A stretch of 64,000 nucleotides of DNA. Source: Chlorops oryzae. Lineage: Eukaryota; Arthropoda; Insecta; Diptera; Chloropidae. How positions within the stretch are numbered: position 1 is the stretch's first letter; each line of letters starts with the position of its first letter. The notes under the pieces are model-generated. The model worked only from the letters and a program-made list of their open reading frames with translations, was not told where the DNA came from and did not search any database. Positions 31,631-43,182 of the stretch are shown here, in pieces. Position numbers and translations under genes: made by a program. The stretch covers positions 110,480,139 through 110,544,138 of the forward strand of contig CM035806.1 in assembly GCA_020466095.1 (NCBI GenBank), read 5' to 3'.

Positions 31631-32983
31631 ATGGAGGAAAACTATGAAAAAGCAGACAGCAGAAATCTACCTTTAATAGATGCCATTATGGTGGGAGAGT
31701 TTTTTTCGAAAAATCAAAATTTTAACGCCGCTGAAGTCCGAAATGTGAAAACAGCAATGTAAGTAACTCATATTGCATTACTTAAAGTGCAAACTAATTA
31801 ATAAGTTACTTTTCCAGGTCAGGAAGAGAATCGTATGGAGACGATGCTATTGGCTATGTCCAACTAAGAAGGGCGTCTGGCCTTTGCACACTTAAATGCA
31901 AGATATGCCTAGAGCATAAAGTGCGGACTAGGCCATATAGAGTTACTATGATTGTGGATGAAGACAAGGGCGAAGTGGTATCTTGCGAGTGCTCGGATTG
32001 TGCAGCTTCAGAGGGTGGCTGTAAACATGCAGTGGCTTTCCTTATGTGGGCTCATCGAAGAAGCGAGGAACCATCTTGCACTCAAGTGGAGTGCTACTGG
32101 AAAAAATCGACGCTCTCCAGAGTTGGAACCGAATTGAAATTTGTCACTGTGGAGCAAATGAGCAAAAGCCGAGATAAACAAATTTCACCGAACGACTCCC
32201 TTTTTAAGGAGTATCTGCAGGAGGCAAAACAGAAAAAGGTGTCGATATCATACAGATATGACATTAACCCATGACATTCGGAAGTTTTCACTTTATTATT
32301 TAATATCAACATGCAGTGACGAAATAAAAAGTGATGTCAGCATGTTCTCTAAATATTTAAAAGAACATATTGATGAAACCAGCGTAGCGCTTATAAATGA
32401 GCAGACGAAACCCCAGCACAAATGTTCTCCATGGCATGAACTACGATATGGCCGTATAACAGCGTCGAAAGCACATGAGGTCAGCCACTGTCATATCCCG
32501 GATGGGGTATTGGTAGCTGTAATTATGGGAGCAAGGACACCGGATACTCAAGCCATGAAAAGAGGACGAGAATTGGAACAATCTGTGATAAAGTCTTTAG
32601 AGAACAAATTGAGAAAAAAAATTAGGCCTTGCGGATTGTTACTTTCTACCGAATACCCAATGGTTGCAGCTACGCCGGACGGTATTTGTTCTGATGCCGT
32701 GATTGAAGTAAAATGTCCAACTAGTGAGACAACTAGAACGAAGTATATTAAAAATCGAAATGTACCAAAAAAATGCCTCGCACAAGTGATGCTCCAAATG
32801 CATTTATCCAAAATGAAGAAAGCATATTTTTGCGTTGCACACCCAGACTTTGAAACCACAAATGAAATAGATGTACAAATAGTCGAATATGATGGCAAAT
32901 TAGCGCATAATTTATTACAAAATGTAGCTGCATTTTGGGAAAGAAATATTTTTCCTTTGTTGTTGCGTAGTGTCAAATGCTAA
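31631..32983 (+). pseudogene. SWIM zinc-finger and YqaJ-like exonuclease of ISL2EU, one frameshift
   Basis: Exon 1 31631-31758 (MEENYEKADSRNLPL) joins exon 2 at 31818 by a GTAAGT...TTCCAG intron. The N-terminal part has a SWIM-type zinc finger: SCECSDCAAS...GGCKHAVAFL (C-x-C then C-x-H). The first frame ends at a TGA about 32271. The downstream frame is offset by one base and overlaps it near 32258. It carries a YqaJ/lambda-exonuclease-like domain of the PD-(D/E)XK fold: WHELRYGRITASKAHE, GRELEQSV, then the metal-binding pair TPDGIC and IEVKCP, and QVMLQMHL. It ends at 32983 with AATAAAA shortly after. Together the parts make about 430 residues. In ISL2EU this protein accompanies the transposase; its exact job is not established, and processing of DNA ends is my inference. 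Confidence 0.85.
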
Positions 32984-33083
32984 TTTGGATACTTTATCAT
33001 TTTAATAAAAGACGGATGTTTTTATAGGTCAAAAAGCTTAACATTTTTATTTAAAAACAATAACTTGTTTAACAGTGACGTTA

Positions 33084-34989
33084 TTATTTTATTAGCGAGC
33101 CTTGCATGTTAATAGAAGCGCATGCTATCACAACAACGTCGTCAAGAATGCGTAAAAAGTTTCTGTTGACCACACTGTGTTGTTTTAGCATGTCAAACTC
33201 CCTGACTCGCCTTATTACTCTCTCCACATGTATTCTTAAACTGGCAATAATTTTTGTTTGCCGTACTTCTTCTTTATTAAGCTTGGTTCCTGAAGCTACA
33301 CTTGGAGGTCTCAATAGTTTAATTCCTTTGGAATTTAATATTTTTTCGATATGCTTAAAACCCCTATCAGCTAAAATGTAGGTATTAGGCTCTAATTTAT
33401 TTAAAAATTCACAATTTTCAATAATTATTGTGTCACTTGCTCTTCCTCCAAAACCAGGCGAAATATAATTCACTAAGCCATTCGGTGTGCAGGATATTAA
33501 ATATTTTACCGTGTTGCACTTTTTATATTCGGACCAAGTGAGTGCCTGAAATGTCGACTTAGACGGCTTCTGAATTTCAATTTCCAAGCAGTCTATGATG
33601 CAACTCACATTATAGTAGTTGTGCCGGAATGAAATAGGCAGTGTCTTCTTAATCGAGTGTTTGTCAAGCTTAACAATAAAAGGCTTTAACACACTGGCAA
33701 TAAGTGGCACGTTTTTTAAAAAAATGTTGCTGCTGTAAGAAACTGAAAGGCCAAAATTATCCGAAAGCTCCGAAAATGTGGTATTTAGCCTTATCTTTTT
33801 TAAGCACAATAAAATATGCTGGAACGGTATGCCTGTGTGTTTCTGTATCAGCTGGACTACGAAGTATGATTCTTCAGGGATTCCAATATAAAATACTGGG
33901 TTTTTGGCAAAAAGCCGCATTGTCATGTTCAGGAATTGCATTTTTTCTATGTCTTCATTTGTATCCGTTGTAGCCGAGTCGGAAACTTTTGATGAAGAGG
34001 TATTTGCAAATGAAGAGTCTTGCTGTTCAGCAGCTTCTCCGTACAAAGATACCGCGCAACTCGATTTCACATTTTCGGCGAGGTCAATTTTCTTCTTGGC
34101 AGGAACAAATTCAATTTTCATTGGCTTTTTTTGAAAAGCAAAATCATCAGCCTTGAAAGGAGATGTACAATAGACCTTGCTCCATATTTGTAAGGGGAAG
34201 CAGAACTGTCTTTTGTGAGTACCATGGTCTGTACCCCCTTGCTTCTGAAATGCTTTTTCCTGATGTTGGCTTCAACTAACTTATTAGCTGTTAAAATTGG
34301 TTCTGTTGCTGTAATTTTGTCGCATTTTTGGAATGTTTCTGAAATAAAAAACCATAACAATGAATAAGTTTATTTTTTAATAAATTTCAGATTCTTCATA
34401 CCCAGCGTCGTAGCATCATTTAAATTTTGTATTAAATTTCCATCCACTACTGCAGTTGGTTGAAAGGCTTCATGTTCTTCAAGAAGGCTTATTGTTTCTT
34501 CGTTTTCATACGCACTCCAAGAAGATGTAGGCTGACTGGTGATTTCAACTCTATGTTGCTGGCAATCAAATTTAGATGGCAGTACTCCTTTTTGCATCAG
34601 AATTCTGTGACTAAACCCTGCCGTATATTGACAGTAATTTGCCATGTCTGTTTGCATCTGATATAATCAAACAAAGAATTAAGTGAAAACAATTTGAAAA
34701 TGTACAGGAAAATTGTTTGTCTTCTGCCCTAAGCTCAAGAAGACTTAAGTTTAAACTTTGTAATATTACCTCATTTTTCTTCAGAAGAAATATCTTTACT
34801 TACATTGAAGTGATCTTCACAAAAGAATGCAACTGTGGCGGCCGTCATATCCTGCGGGTTTCTCCCAGCAACTTCCAACCACTTTTTCCGTGTGTCGGCA
34901 TTTCTTGGCAAACATACAAATAGTTTGTTTGGAGTTTTTATCGAAGAATTTGTGCACTCCGGTACTGCACACGATTTATAGCGGCTCAT
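33084..34989 (-). pseudogene. THAP-DDE transposase of ISL2EU, one frameshift
   Basis: Exon 1 34804-34989 encodes a THAP DNA-binding domain: MSRYKSCAVPECTNSSIKTP, then PRNADTRKKWLEVAGR, ending FFCEDHFN (the C2CH zinc ligands). A GTAAGT donor leads to exon 2, 34402-34657 (MQTDMANYCQY...VLPSKFDCQQ, the usual post-THAP segment), and then exon 3 from 34338. Near 34185 the frame shifts by one base: the reading KVYCTSPFKADDFAF in the second frame leads directly into the catalytic frame 34121-33084. That has an HTH region (FSELSDNFGLSVSYSS), first aspartate in CIIDCLEIEIQ, second in ILADRGF, and glutamate in HVERVIRRVREF. The whole would be about 600 residues. GGGGG near 34230 is a possible site of an indel error. 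Confidence 0.88.
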
Positions 34990-35738
34990 AATTTATATCT
35001 TATTGATTTCAGTTTGTTTGAAGTGCGCGCGAATACTTTTTTGACACTTCAACATTAACCCACAAAACATTGAGGTTCGCGAATTATTTGCGAATGCTTT
35101 GATATCAAAATTTTTTTTAAAAGTTACATTTAATAACGATTTGAGATTGATTCGAGAAAGATAGCATTAATGTCTTGCATTAATTCTCGATTTAAAAATG
35201 ATTCAAGAATCGCATTCGAAATTAACTTTTAGGGAAAAAATTCTCATACCTTCGATTTCTGTTTACTGGGTTATAACACATATGTTTTTGCACGCAGTCA
35301 TCTGCTTGACTATTTCTGCGGCAATACAGAACAACTGCTTAAGTCCACTTGAGCTCAAAATAATTTATTGAAACTATTGATCAATAAATAAATGTCAGTA
35401 AAATTTCTACGCCGTACTGTTATTACAAACAGTTTGATTAAAAAAATCAGGGACCATTTGACATAGGAAAGCATACGAATTGAATTTCTTTAAGTCGCTT
35501 TTTCTCTAAACACAAAATTACGACTTAAACTATTATTCCTTATTGCCACAGGTTTGTTTAGGCACAAGTGACGTCATGCCAATCAAAAAGTCGTTTTCGC
35601 GGCACATTTAAAAAATGAATTTTTATTTTAAGTTTTCTTTTCGAATACTTACCAGAATTTAAAATTTTTACTTTTTCTTGAGTAAATAAATGAAACTTAA
35701 TAACATAGAATGGTTTTTAAAAATTAGTCAAGTACCCT

Positions 35739-36430
35739 ATTATAAAAAGAAACGAAAGAAAAATTTGGTCTTTAAATTGTCAGATTAACAATACTCCTCC
35801 AAGTAATTGTCAGATTATCATTCAGGGCGACTTAGGCATCAAGTTGATCCCTCTGCATAAAAATCTGACGCGCTCTAGTATCTCAAGGTTACCGTTATTT
35901 TTTTACATTTTCAAAAATCATTCCTGACCTTTGGCCACCTCAAAAACGTCAGTCATTGAAATAGGACAGTTTTAGGAGTCCAATTTACTTTCACTGTGAA
36001 TATCTGACACGCTCGAGTAACTTTTTCTTCTCTTTTTTTTCCACCTCTATTTACGGCCAACCACCTCCAAATAAACGTCAGATTTATATTATATATATTG
36101 GTTATCAGGAATATAAAGCGCGTTTACTGTATCAATGTCTGACGCGCTCGAGTATTGCAATGAGTCCATTTTTGTTTTACATTTTTGACCATTCTTGCAC
36201 GCTCTTATCCCCATTAAAATGGAAAACTTTACATAGACTTTTTTTGTTTAAGAACGTGAACTTCACAAACCAAGTAGTTTCGATCACGCTTTAGTAACTT
36301 CAAATTTAGCATCTCCGGCTCCCCTACTATAAGCTATTTAGTATTGAAGACGAAGAATTTTAGAGAACAGCGGGCACTTTTTCAAAAAACGACCTTTGCA
36401 CCAAGATATTTTCTCGAAAACCTCGATAGT
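35739..36430 (+). repeat. Diverged tandem repeat, about 135-bp period
   Basis: The phrase CTGACGCGCTCGAGTA (or one-base variants) occurs at about 35867, 36004 and 36138, and AACGTCAG(A/T) occurs between them. This gives roughly three diverged units between 35780 and 36200. No coding signal in the region. 36201-36430 holds nothing recognisable. Confidence 0.55.
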
Positions 36431-39400
36431 CGGGGCTGTTATGGAAACCGATAATTGTCAAAATCAGATTTGAAATCAACACATTTTTCGTTTTGGGGTT
36501 ATAGAATGAGACTATCAGTTTTGAAACTGTTTTCAGTTTCGAAATCAGGCTTTCATTGTTTTAAGGTGTTACAGAAACAGATTTATTGATTTAATTATCT
36601 GATTTAAACCAAGCAGCTTTTAGTGGACAGAATTGATTGTGTGCTGACTTTTTCCCGGCAGATTTTTTGGTAGAAATATAAGTAAAGACTTTTTTTGAAT
36701 ATTATATATTTTCTTAATTGTTTGGGTATTTAATGGTTTTGACTAAAGGCAACGCATAAAAATGCGACTAAGACTTCTATTCTATTTGAGGTCATGGAAA
36801 ACCACCCGCGTATGGGCAAAGGGTTTACTTATCGCAGCTTGTGGACTTGTTATGGCAGCAACTCGTGGTGTCGTTAAATTTTGCAGACCCACCCATAACA
36901 GATGTAATCATCCACCAGATTCTCAAGCTCATTTCTTTTTGCAAGCTTGGCAACAGTTTGGCTGCCACCAATAAAGGTGACGCACTTAGGACGCATATCG
37001 GTTCGTTGTGATACCACGGAAATGGAAAATAAAAAATAACAAAAACCAATTGGGAGTTGAACCCAGCGCTTCTCGCATTGAAATTTGACATCTCAGCCAA
37101 CTAAGCCACGGCGCACAGTGCTTCGTTCCATAGACAAAAATCAAAAAAAAAATTGTTTTAATATATTGATGAAATATATATTTTCGGAAAGATAATAAAA
37201 CAACTAATATAATTATAGAAAAATATTAATGGTTTGACTCTTTATATCACCATTAGAGGGCGCTCAACTAAGACGATTTTAAGCAAAACTGCTTTAACAA
37301 AAAAATTCGCTCAAGTCGATTCACTAAAAATAATGTCAAAAATTTATTTTTTCGTGAAATTACTTCAAATTTAATTTTTTGACTTCTTCAATATATAAGT
37401 AATAAACAAAAAATATACTTTATGGCCAAGGGGCTTAATGTCATTTTGTTTTTTTGCTTTAAAAAACACAAACTTTTGGTTGGATATTCAAAAAATACAA
37501 AACTTTATTGGAGTAAAAAAAAAAATACGAAAAAACGGGTATTTTTTTATTCCTGTTTTTAATACCTTATGTATTCCTCTAATAAGTTATGAAAAAATCA
37601 GACTTCTATCGAACCAACAAATAAAGAAAAAGAAGATTTTAAAAATGTATGTTTTCATGATTTATACTAAAGTTTTCTTTGTAAGTAAACATTCTTAAAT
37701 TCAGCCAAAAAGTATGCTTTTGAATATTTATGAAATGTGCATGCATTTATAAGTCTTTACCTTCGTTGTTTTACGTTGCAATTTTAGAAAAATGTGGCTG
37801 ATTATTGAGCAAATTAACGTCTTAAGTCCTTGCTTTATCTCTCTCGTTTTTTAACAGAACTGTCTGCGAAAAGACTTAAGATGCGAACGTGAAAACAACT
37901 TACGAAATTAATGGAGGAAATATTACTTTTTGATAAGATCGCATATGTATATGCTCTTCCCCCAATTTTTAAGAAATTTGTAGCAAATTATCCATTTTTA
38001 TAGCCAAAAATAATTTTGGGTGGAATGGACGGTGGGTGGTGGGTAGGGTCAATTTTGATGAAACTTAGAAATTTTCTTAATTAAGCCATATTAGGGACTT
38101 CCCAAGTAGCAAAATGTGATATTCATTCGGTATTTCATTTCTTTATTCAAACTTAATATGATCAGTTTTTGGTATTTGAATCCTCCCTTCTTTAATGTCA
38201 CTTAAATCGGTTTTAAAGTAGAGCTGTCACTTTGGTTTTAAAATGGTGTTTAATATCCTTCTTAAAGCAGTCTTAGATGGTTCTGAAATTAGTAGCCATA
38301 TTCGAAGCATTAAATCGGTATGATGGGACGTATTTAATACATCGAATATCGTACTTAAATTAGTGAAGTGTTTTTCATCAACGTGTGCTGTCAAAATGGA
38401 AAAAAATTATGGCCACCCTGCATTTCAGTCCGGTGTCGACCACCGAAGGGAATGGTGTACACTCGGATGTTAAACTTTTCCTAATCAAATCATTATATTT
38501 TTATTCCTTCTAATTTGCAGCAATACTTACGATTGTACGAAATTTAAAATGCTTACGAGTTAATCTTTGCAAATTATTTGACTTAAGAAAAGTATATACT
38601 AAAACCCTACATAAAAACAAATTTTTAAGCACCAGCGCATTGATTTCAGCGTAATTGTTTTACAAAAATATTTCATCAATTCAAACAATTATGAAGGCGA
38701 GTGAATTTTGAAGGGGGTAGCAGGTGTAATTTCACCGTAAAAGTCGTTGCGTTTGTAAAATCGCTTCAATTTGGCGTAACGAACAAAAGCCAAAGTCATT
38801 TATTTTACTTATCATAGCATTGATGAACACAAATATCTTGTCAATAAAATTTTAGACAGAACCAACACCCTCTGCGAAATATGTTTTCGTTTCATTTTAT
38901 CATTAGTATTTAAATCAATGGGATAAAAAGAGATAGAGAATGTTTTTATAAACTCATAAGCTGTGCTGGAGTTAAGAAGCCTTTAAGAAGATAAAAATTA
39001 GAACTTGAAACTTCGCTCTCCTATTTAAGTGGCAATTAAGATAGAAATACGCTTCTCAATTTCTTCTATCGGACCGCCCACATGGGCCCTTTTGCACTTA
39101 ATTTGGACTTTAATATGTCTTAAAGACGGAGTACATACCTTTTGTAGCCTTCTTCACTACTTCTTTAAGTTATGATAATAATCATTTTTGTTACTTGGGT
39201 TGTGCCAAATTTCATTGCCCTACGACACTTCTTTCTATTTTTGTCCATCGAATGTATGGGATCGAAGCACTGTGCGGCGGCCGCCAAGATTGATCTAGTT
39301 TTTAACACATACTTATTGTAGTTTTTGTTTTTTCCTTTATAGCATTTTCAGGTGTCAGGTTTTCCTATCTTCGCAAATCGATTTAGCTATTTTCGAAAAA

Positions 39401-39497
39401 AGCAAAACTGTGTCTATTTCATAACACCACTTGAAACAGATATTGATTTCAATTCTGATTCTGATTCAATTCTTTGTCGGTTTCCATAACAGCCCCG
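36431..39497. mobile_element. Non-coding 3.07-kb element with inverted ends and subterminal motif arrays
   Basis: CGGGGCTGTTATGGAAACCG at 36431 is matched by its complement ending at 39497. Related motifs GTTATAGAATGAGAC, GTTACAGAAACAGAT and GTTATGAAATAGACA follow inside each end, like degenerate binding sites. A tRNA-derived SINE-like unit lies at 36880-37115. No ORF with a domain occurs between. No clear target-site duplication is seen (left CTCGATAGT, right AATAATTTA), so the ends may be inset from the true borders. Confidence 0.55.
36880..37115 (-). mobile_element. tRNA-derived SINE relative with a different head
   Basis: On the minus strand the tRNA-like head reads GCGCCGTGGCTTAGTTGGCT (A box) and GGGTTCAACTCCCAATTGG (B box). 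The body then contains CCGTGGTATCACAACGAACC and CGTCCTAAGTGCGTCACC. The body parallels the SINEs at 12404 and 13433 (GGTATCACAATGGGCCGATT and CGGCCTAAGTGGCAGCC), but the head is unrelated to theirs. The 3' end and duplications are unclear. An older copy. Confidence 0.65.
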
Positions 39498-39818
39498 AAT
39501 AATTTATTTTTCTTATTTCAGAGCTTAATGGACTTTTAATTCAGATTGTAGGAATTTCAAAATATTTTTTCTGCCAGCACTGTATAAAACCAGTTTCCTT
39601 TTCTCCTTCAAATGTCGCAGAGACAATTTTTACTAGTATGAAGACGAAGGAGACATAAAAAGAGAATTCACCGTGTCGCCTGCTTGCCTTATCGCATAAT
39701 ATGAACGACGACGAAGTCTCCAGTAGTCAGTAGGTCGCCCCCGACATTTGTGACATGCCAAAGTGCCAGTCCTTGATGACTAGCCATTTCACCTACGACA
39801 TGAACCTGAAAGAGAGAC
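39498..39818. other. Non-coding, no gene recognised
   Basis: No domain-bearing ORF. GTCTCC and GACGACGACG phrases around 39640-39740 do not form a recognisable motif. Confidence 0.35.
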
Positions 39819-39951
39819 GGACATGTCTAAATCGATTCAGTTTTTAATCCTGATCATTTCTATATATAATTTTCTATATCTCCGGAGCTTAATTCTCCCT
39901 GTTACAAGATTTGCACAAAACTAATATACCCCGCTTACGCTGGGTATAAAA
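39819..39951 (+). mobile_element. DINE family A, 3'-end fragment
   Basis: From GACGGACATGTCTAAATCGA to CGCTTACGCTGGGTATA. Everything before the microsatellite is missing. It lies head to head with the copy at 40034-40537. Confidence 0.8.
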
Positions 39952-40033
39952 ACGGACAAATGTAAAAAACAATTTTATTTTGCTGTACGCTAAATTAGAA
40001 AAAAATGTCCAAAAAACGGACACATTTTTATTA

Positions 40034-40537
40034 TAGACATATATATATATATTCTTGATCAGGATCAAAAACAGAATCGATATAAAATGTCCGTCTGTCC
40101 GTCTGTGCGTCCGTCCGTGGACGGATCTCCTCCGAAACGGCTGGACCAACCAAGTCGAAATTTGGCGCACAGGTATATCGAGATCCGAGTATGAACCTAA
40201 GTAAAAATGGGAGACATCCGCCCACTGCCATGCCCACAAATTAATTTAATGTGTTTTCAGCTAAATGCTTGTTCTGGTAAACTACGAAAAGGGACATATC
40301 CTGAAAAAAAATGGACGCCGTCCTCCTCGAGCCACGCCCACAAATAAGGGTGTATCGTTGAAGCTTCAAACTGGCAACATAGGCTGACCAAGGCGAATGA
40401 AAGGTGAAGGAAAAAAATATATGTGGCCCGCCCACTGCCACGGACACAAATGGAGAGACAAAACATAGTGCGCCAATAATGTCGGGACGCTGGCTATTTC
40501 AAAGTCGGGCTTGACCGACTTTAGCTTTCTTACTTGT
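40034..40537 (-). mobile_element. DINE family A, truncated copy
   Basis: Contains the GTCY microsatellite (GTCCGTCTGTCCGTCTGTGC), GGACGCCGTCCTCCTCGAGC, one GGGCGTGGC-type block, and the hairpin end to CTTACTTGTT at 40537. The GGGTATA terminus is missing and is replaced by an (AT)n stretch at 40040-40052. Confidence 0.82.
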
Positions 40538-40634
40538 TAAGTATATATTTACACAAAAATCCATTATTTCAATTCAAACAAATTGGATTTTTCGGACTCA
40601 GAACTAACAATTGTGAGATTTCCAAACACAAATA

Positions 40635-40807
40635 CTGTAGAGTACGGATAAATGCAACACGTTTTTGGCTCGAATTCTTGAGCACTTATGCGTTCTTTGC
40701 ATTAATCCGTGCATGTTTTCATGGGAACTCATAAAAAAGGCTTCAAAGCACCTTGCACTTTTGAGGTTTTTGCATTTATTCGTGTTGCATTTATCCGTAG
40801 TTCACTG
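40635..40807. mobile_element. TA-target MITE, 173 bp
   Basis: Inverted segments TACGGATAAATGCAACACG at 40643 and CGTGTTGCATTTATCCGTA ending near 40799, with CTGTAGAG and CACTG type ends and TA on each side. Non-coding; probable Tc1/mariner-derived. Confidence 0.75.
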
Positions 40808-41055
40808 TATGCATTTAAGTTTTGAGAGTGCAAACCACCAGTTTTTAAGTGAATAAAAAACAATTATTCTTCATCGAAATCTTCAGCGTCATAACAAGCC
40901 AATTTAAATCAAACTTGTCAATGTGCCCTTTTACATTAAGGCAACTTGTGCCGGCAATTTTTTGGTTTATTAGCGAGACGAAGCGCGTGGATGTAGAGAA
41001 CCTACTCCTCACAATGGTACTCGTCGTTTGTCGGATCTTGAAAATTTTGGATTCG

Positions 41056-41509
41056 AACAAGTAAGGGAGTTATAGTCAGGCGACCCTGACAATAGAATAC
41101 CCGACACAGACACACATCTTGAAAAACTTTTTAGTTAACTTTTTAACTTTTGAAAAACGACCTTCTGCCACGCCCACTTTTCCAATTTTTGGAAATCATA
41201 TTACTTGCCTTTAAACATGTTCAGATATCAAATTTCATTAAAATATCTTGAAAAACTTCGATTTTAGAGCAGTTTTTGTCATTTTCCATTCTCGAACTTG
41301 TTTGTACTCATGTGCCTGTGAGTACGCATACCGAATTTCGTCAAAATAGCTCGATTTATTCGATAAGAAAACTGTATACAAACAGACGGACAGATGGACA
41401 GACAATTCATTTCTATATAAATTTTGTATGGTCTATCTCGACTGGTTCTGGGTGTTACACACAACACCACAAACGCAATATACCCTCGACACAGAGTGTG
41501 TCGGGTATA
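41056..41509 (+). mobile_element. DINE family B copy, short
   Basis: From AACAAGTAAGGGAGTTATAG with hairpin GTCAGGCGACCCTGAC and AATACCCGACAC, to CGACACAGAGTGTGTCGGGT at the other end, with an (ACAG/GACG) microsatellite at about 41380. It has the family A blueprint with different sequence. An internal deletion removes the CAGACCCTAGTACTGGAGGT portion seen in longer copies. Confidence 0.82.
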
Positions 41510-41643
41510 GAAATGATGGGCTGTGTGTATTTCTAAAAAAAAGTACAATCACATGACAAATCATGATTTCAAATTTGTTCGCATGACCGCTGTATCGGCC
41601 TAGAAAAAACTACTGTCCAGAGAAAAAACGGACATATGGTATG

Positions 41644-41955
41644 GTTACTCATACGGCATGTTTTAAAAAATTTAATATCTCCAGAAATAATTAAGATAAA
41701 AAGATGAAACAAACGGTGACTTATTGTTAATAAAACAAGGTATTTTTTTAAAACATTCAAAAGGTTTTACAAAAACTTCAATACACTGAAAAAAAAGTAA
41801 AATTTTTGTTCAAAAAATTTTTCTCAGTGTAAAATTTAAAAATAAATTTTCTATTATCCTTGTTTTATTAACAATAAGTTACCGTTTGTTTCATCTTTTT
41901 ATCTTAATTATTTCTGGAGATATTAAATTTTTTAAAACATTTCGTATGAGTAATG
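41644..41955. repeat. Foldback palindrome, about 100-bp arms
   Basis: Left arm 41650-41742 (ATATCTCCAGAAATAATTAA, GATGAAACAAACGGTGACTT) is the complement of right arm 41853-41950. The loop contains a mini-palindrome bounded by TACACTGAAAAAA and TTTTCTCAGTGTA at 41793-41842, itself like a TA-target MITE. A diverged single arm is repeated at 42600-42690. Confidence 0.85.
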
Positions 41956-41959
41956 TGAT

Positions 41960-42345
41960 TTGTGGGCCAAAATTCGTTTTAATGCCAAAATTTCTGTCTC
42001 TGTCAACGAAATCGAATAAATAACAAATTAATTTTACCTAAAAGTCTATTAATAACGAAACAAAATACTCTAGTCCAACTAAAAAAAAATCGAATATTAC
42101 CAAACTTCCATCTTGTTTACTCGCAAATTACAGAAACATTATTGTCTTGTTTGGCAAGACAAGACAAGATAAGACAACAATGTTACTGTAATTTGCGATG
42201 AAAAAAAATTTAGTTTGGTAATAATTTATTTTTTTCAATTCGACTAGATTATTTTAATTTGTAATTAATTTGATTTGCTATTTTACAAACACTGAATTTC
42301 GTTGACAGAGACAGAAATATGGGCATTAAAAAGAATTTTGGCCGT
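41960..42345. repeat. Large nested palindrome centred near 42155
   Basis: Outer arms AAAATTCGTTTTAATGCC (41967) and GGGCATTAAAAAGAATTTT (to 42341) with CTGTCTCTGTCAACGAAAT and complement. Inner arms TATTACCAAACTTCC / TAGTTTGGTAATAA and CGCAAATTACAG(A/T)AACATT with complement around a (CAAGA)n-like centre. Over 380 bases could fold back on themselves. Confidence 0.85.
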
Positions 42346-42530
42346 TGTATCAATTTCGCACATTGTACTGGATATTAGTACTAGAGCATCTATGTGCACT
42401 TGTAATTTTTTGAATATCTCACTGTTGCTCCATTTAATTTGAATCAAACTTTTTTTTTTAAATGAAAGCAAATACTTAACATAGAGGTAGTTTTTGTTTA
42501 ATTTGTAGAGTGGCGGCAAACTGGGAATAC

Positions 42531-43182
42531 ACTGAAAAAATTGTTAAAATTATCTTTTTAGTTTTGTGGGAAAACTTTTCTCTGTGTAAAAGTGAAAAAA
42601 AAATTTTGATTTCCTGTTATATTAGCAATCGGCCAACGTTTGTTTCATCTTCTTATCTTAATTAGTTTTTGAGATATAAAATTTTGAAAAAGGCTTATTA
42701 AAAAAGGATTTTCAAGGATATTTCAAGGACCGTTCAAAATAAAAATCTAAAAAGTAGTCTCCACAGTGTTTTTAGATGGCACCTATCGAAAAATCAACAA
42801 AATTTAAAATTTCCTTTCATGATGCCGCATGCCTTTGCTTAACCCGCCAGACCCTTTGCTTAGCAATTTTTGTGGGCCAAGTGGTTTTTGAAAGTTAATA
42901 ATATGAAAAAATTGACAGTTTATACGATTTTCAAAACAAAGTGTTTTTGAGGGGTGGAATCGTGCTCTGAAAACGCCAAAAAACTAAATTTTTTGTATGG
43001 GGAATTTAGTTTTTCCTTGATAGTTTCCATGATATTGGTCTTTTTTGCTTGGGCCAGGAGGATTTTGAAGGATAATTTGAAGGTCTTTCCGAAATGGGTA
43101 CTAACTATAAAATCGGGTTTGTTTAAGGTGTGGCAAACAATTTCCGAAATGAGCATTTCCGAATTTCTACGGTTTTTAAGTA
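42531..43182. other. Diverged palindrome copy, then no recognised gene
   Basis: 42531-42690 repeats TACACTGAAAAAATT and the AACGTTTGTTTCATCTTCTT arm of the 41644-41955 foldback in degraded form. 42691-43182 has short ORFs on both strands without domains. Confidence 0.45.

Larger units (their letters stand above)
31305..35738. mobile_element. ISL2EU-type DNA transposon, 4.4 kb, near complete
   Basis: Inverted ends AGGGTACTGGACTA at 31305 and, inverted, TAGTCAAGTACCCT ending at 35738, each next to AT (31303-31304 and 35739-35740). It carries two convergent genes: a SWIM/YqaJ-type nuclease gene (plus) and a THAP plus DDE transposase gene (minus). That combination is the signature of the ISL2EU group, a distant relative of PIF/Harbinger. 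Each gene has one apparent single-base frameshift but no other lesion, so the insertion is young or the shifts are sequence errors. Confidence 0.9.

Noticed and set aside
33106..34134. Plus-strand ORFs opposite the ISL2EU transposase
   Set aside because: Antisense shadows of a clear DDE/THAP gene.
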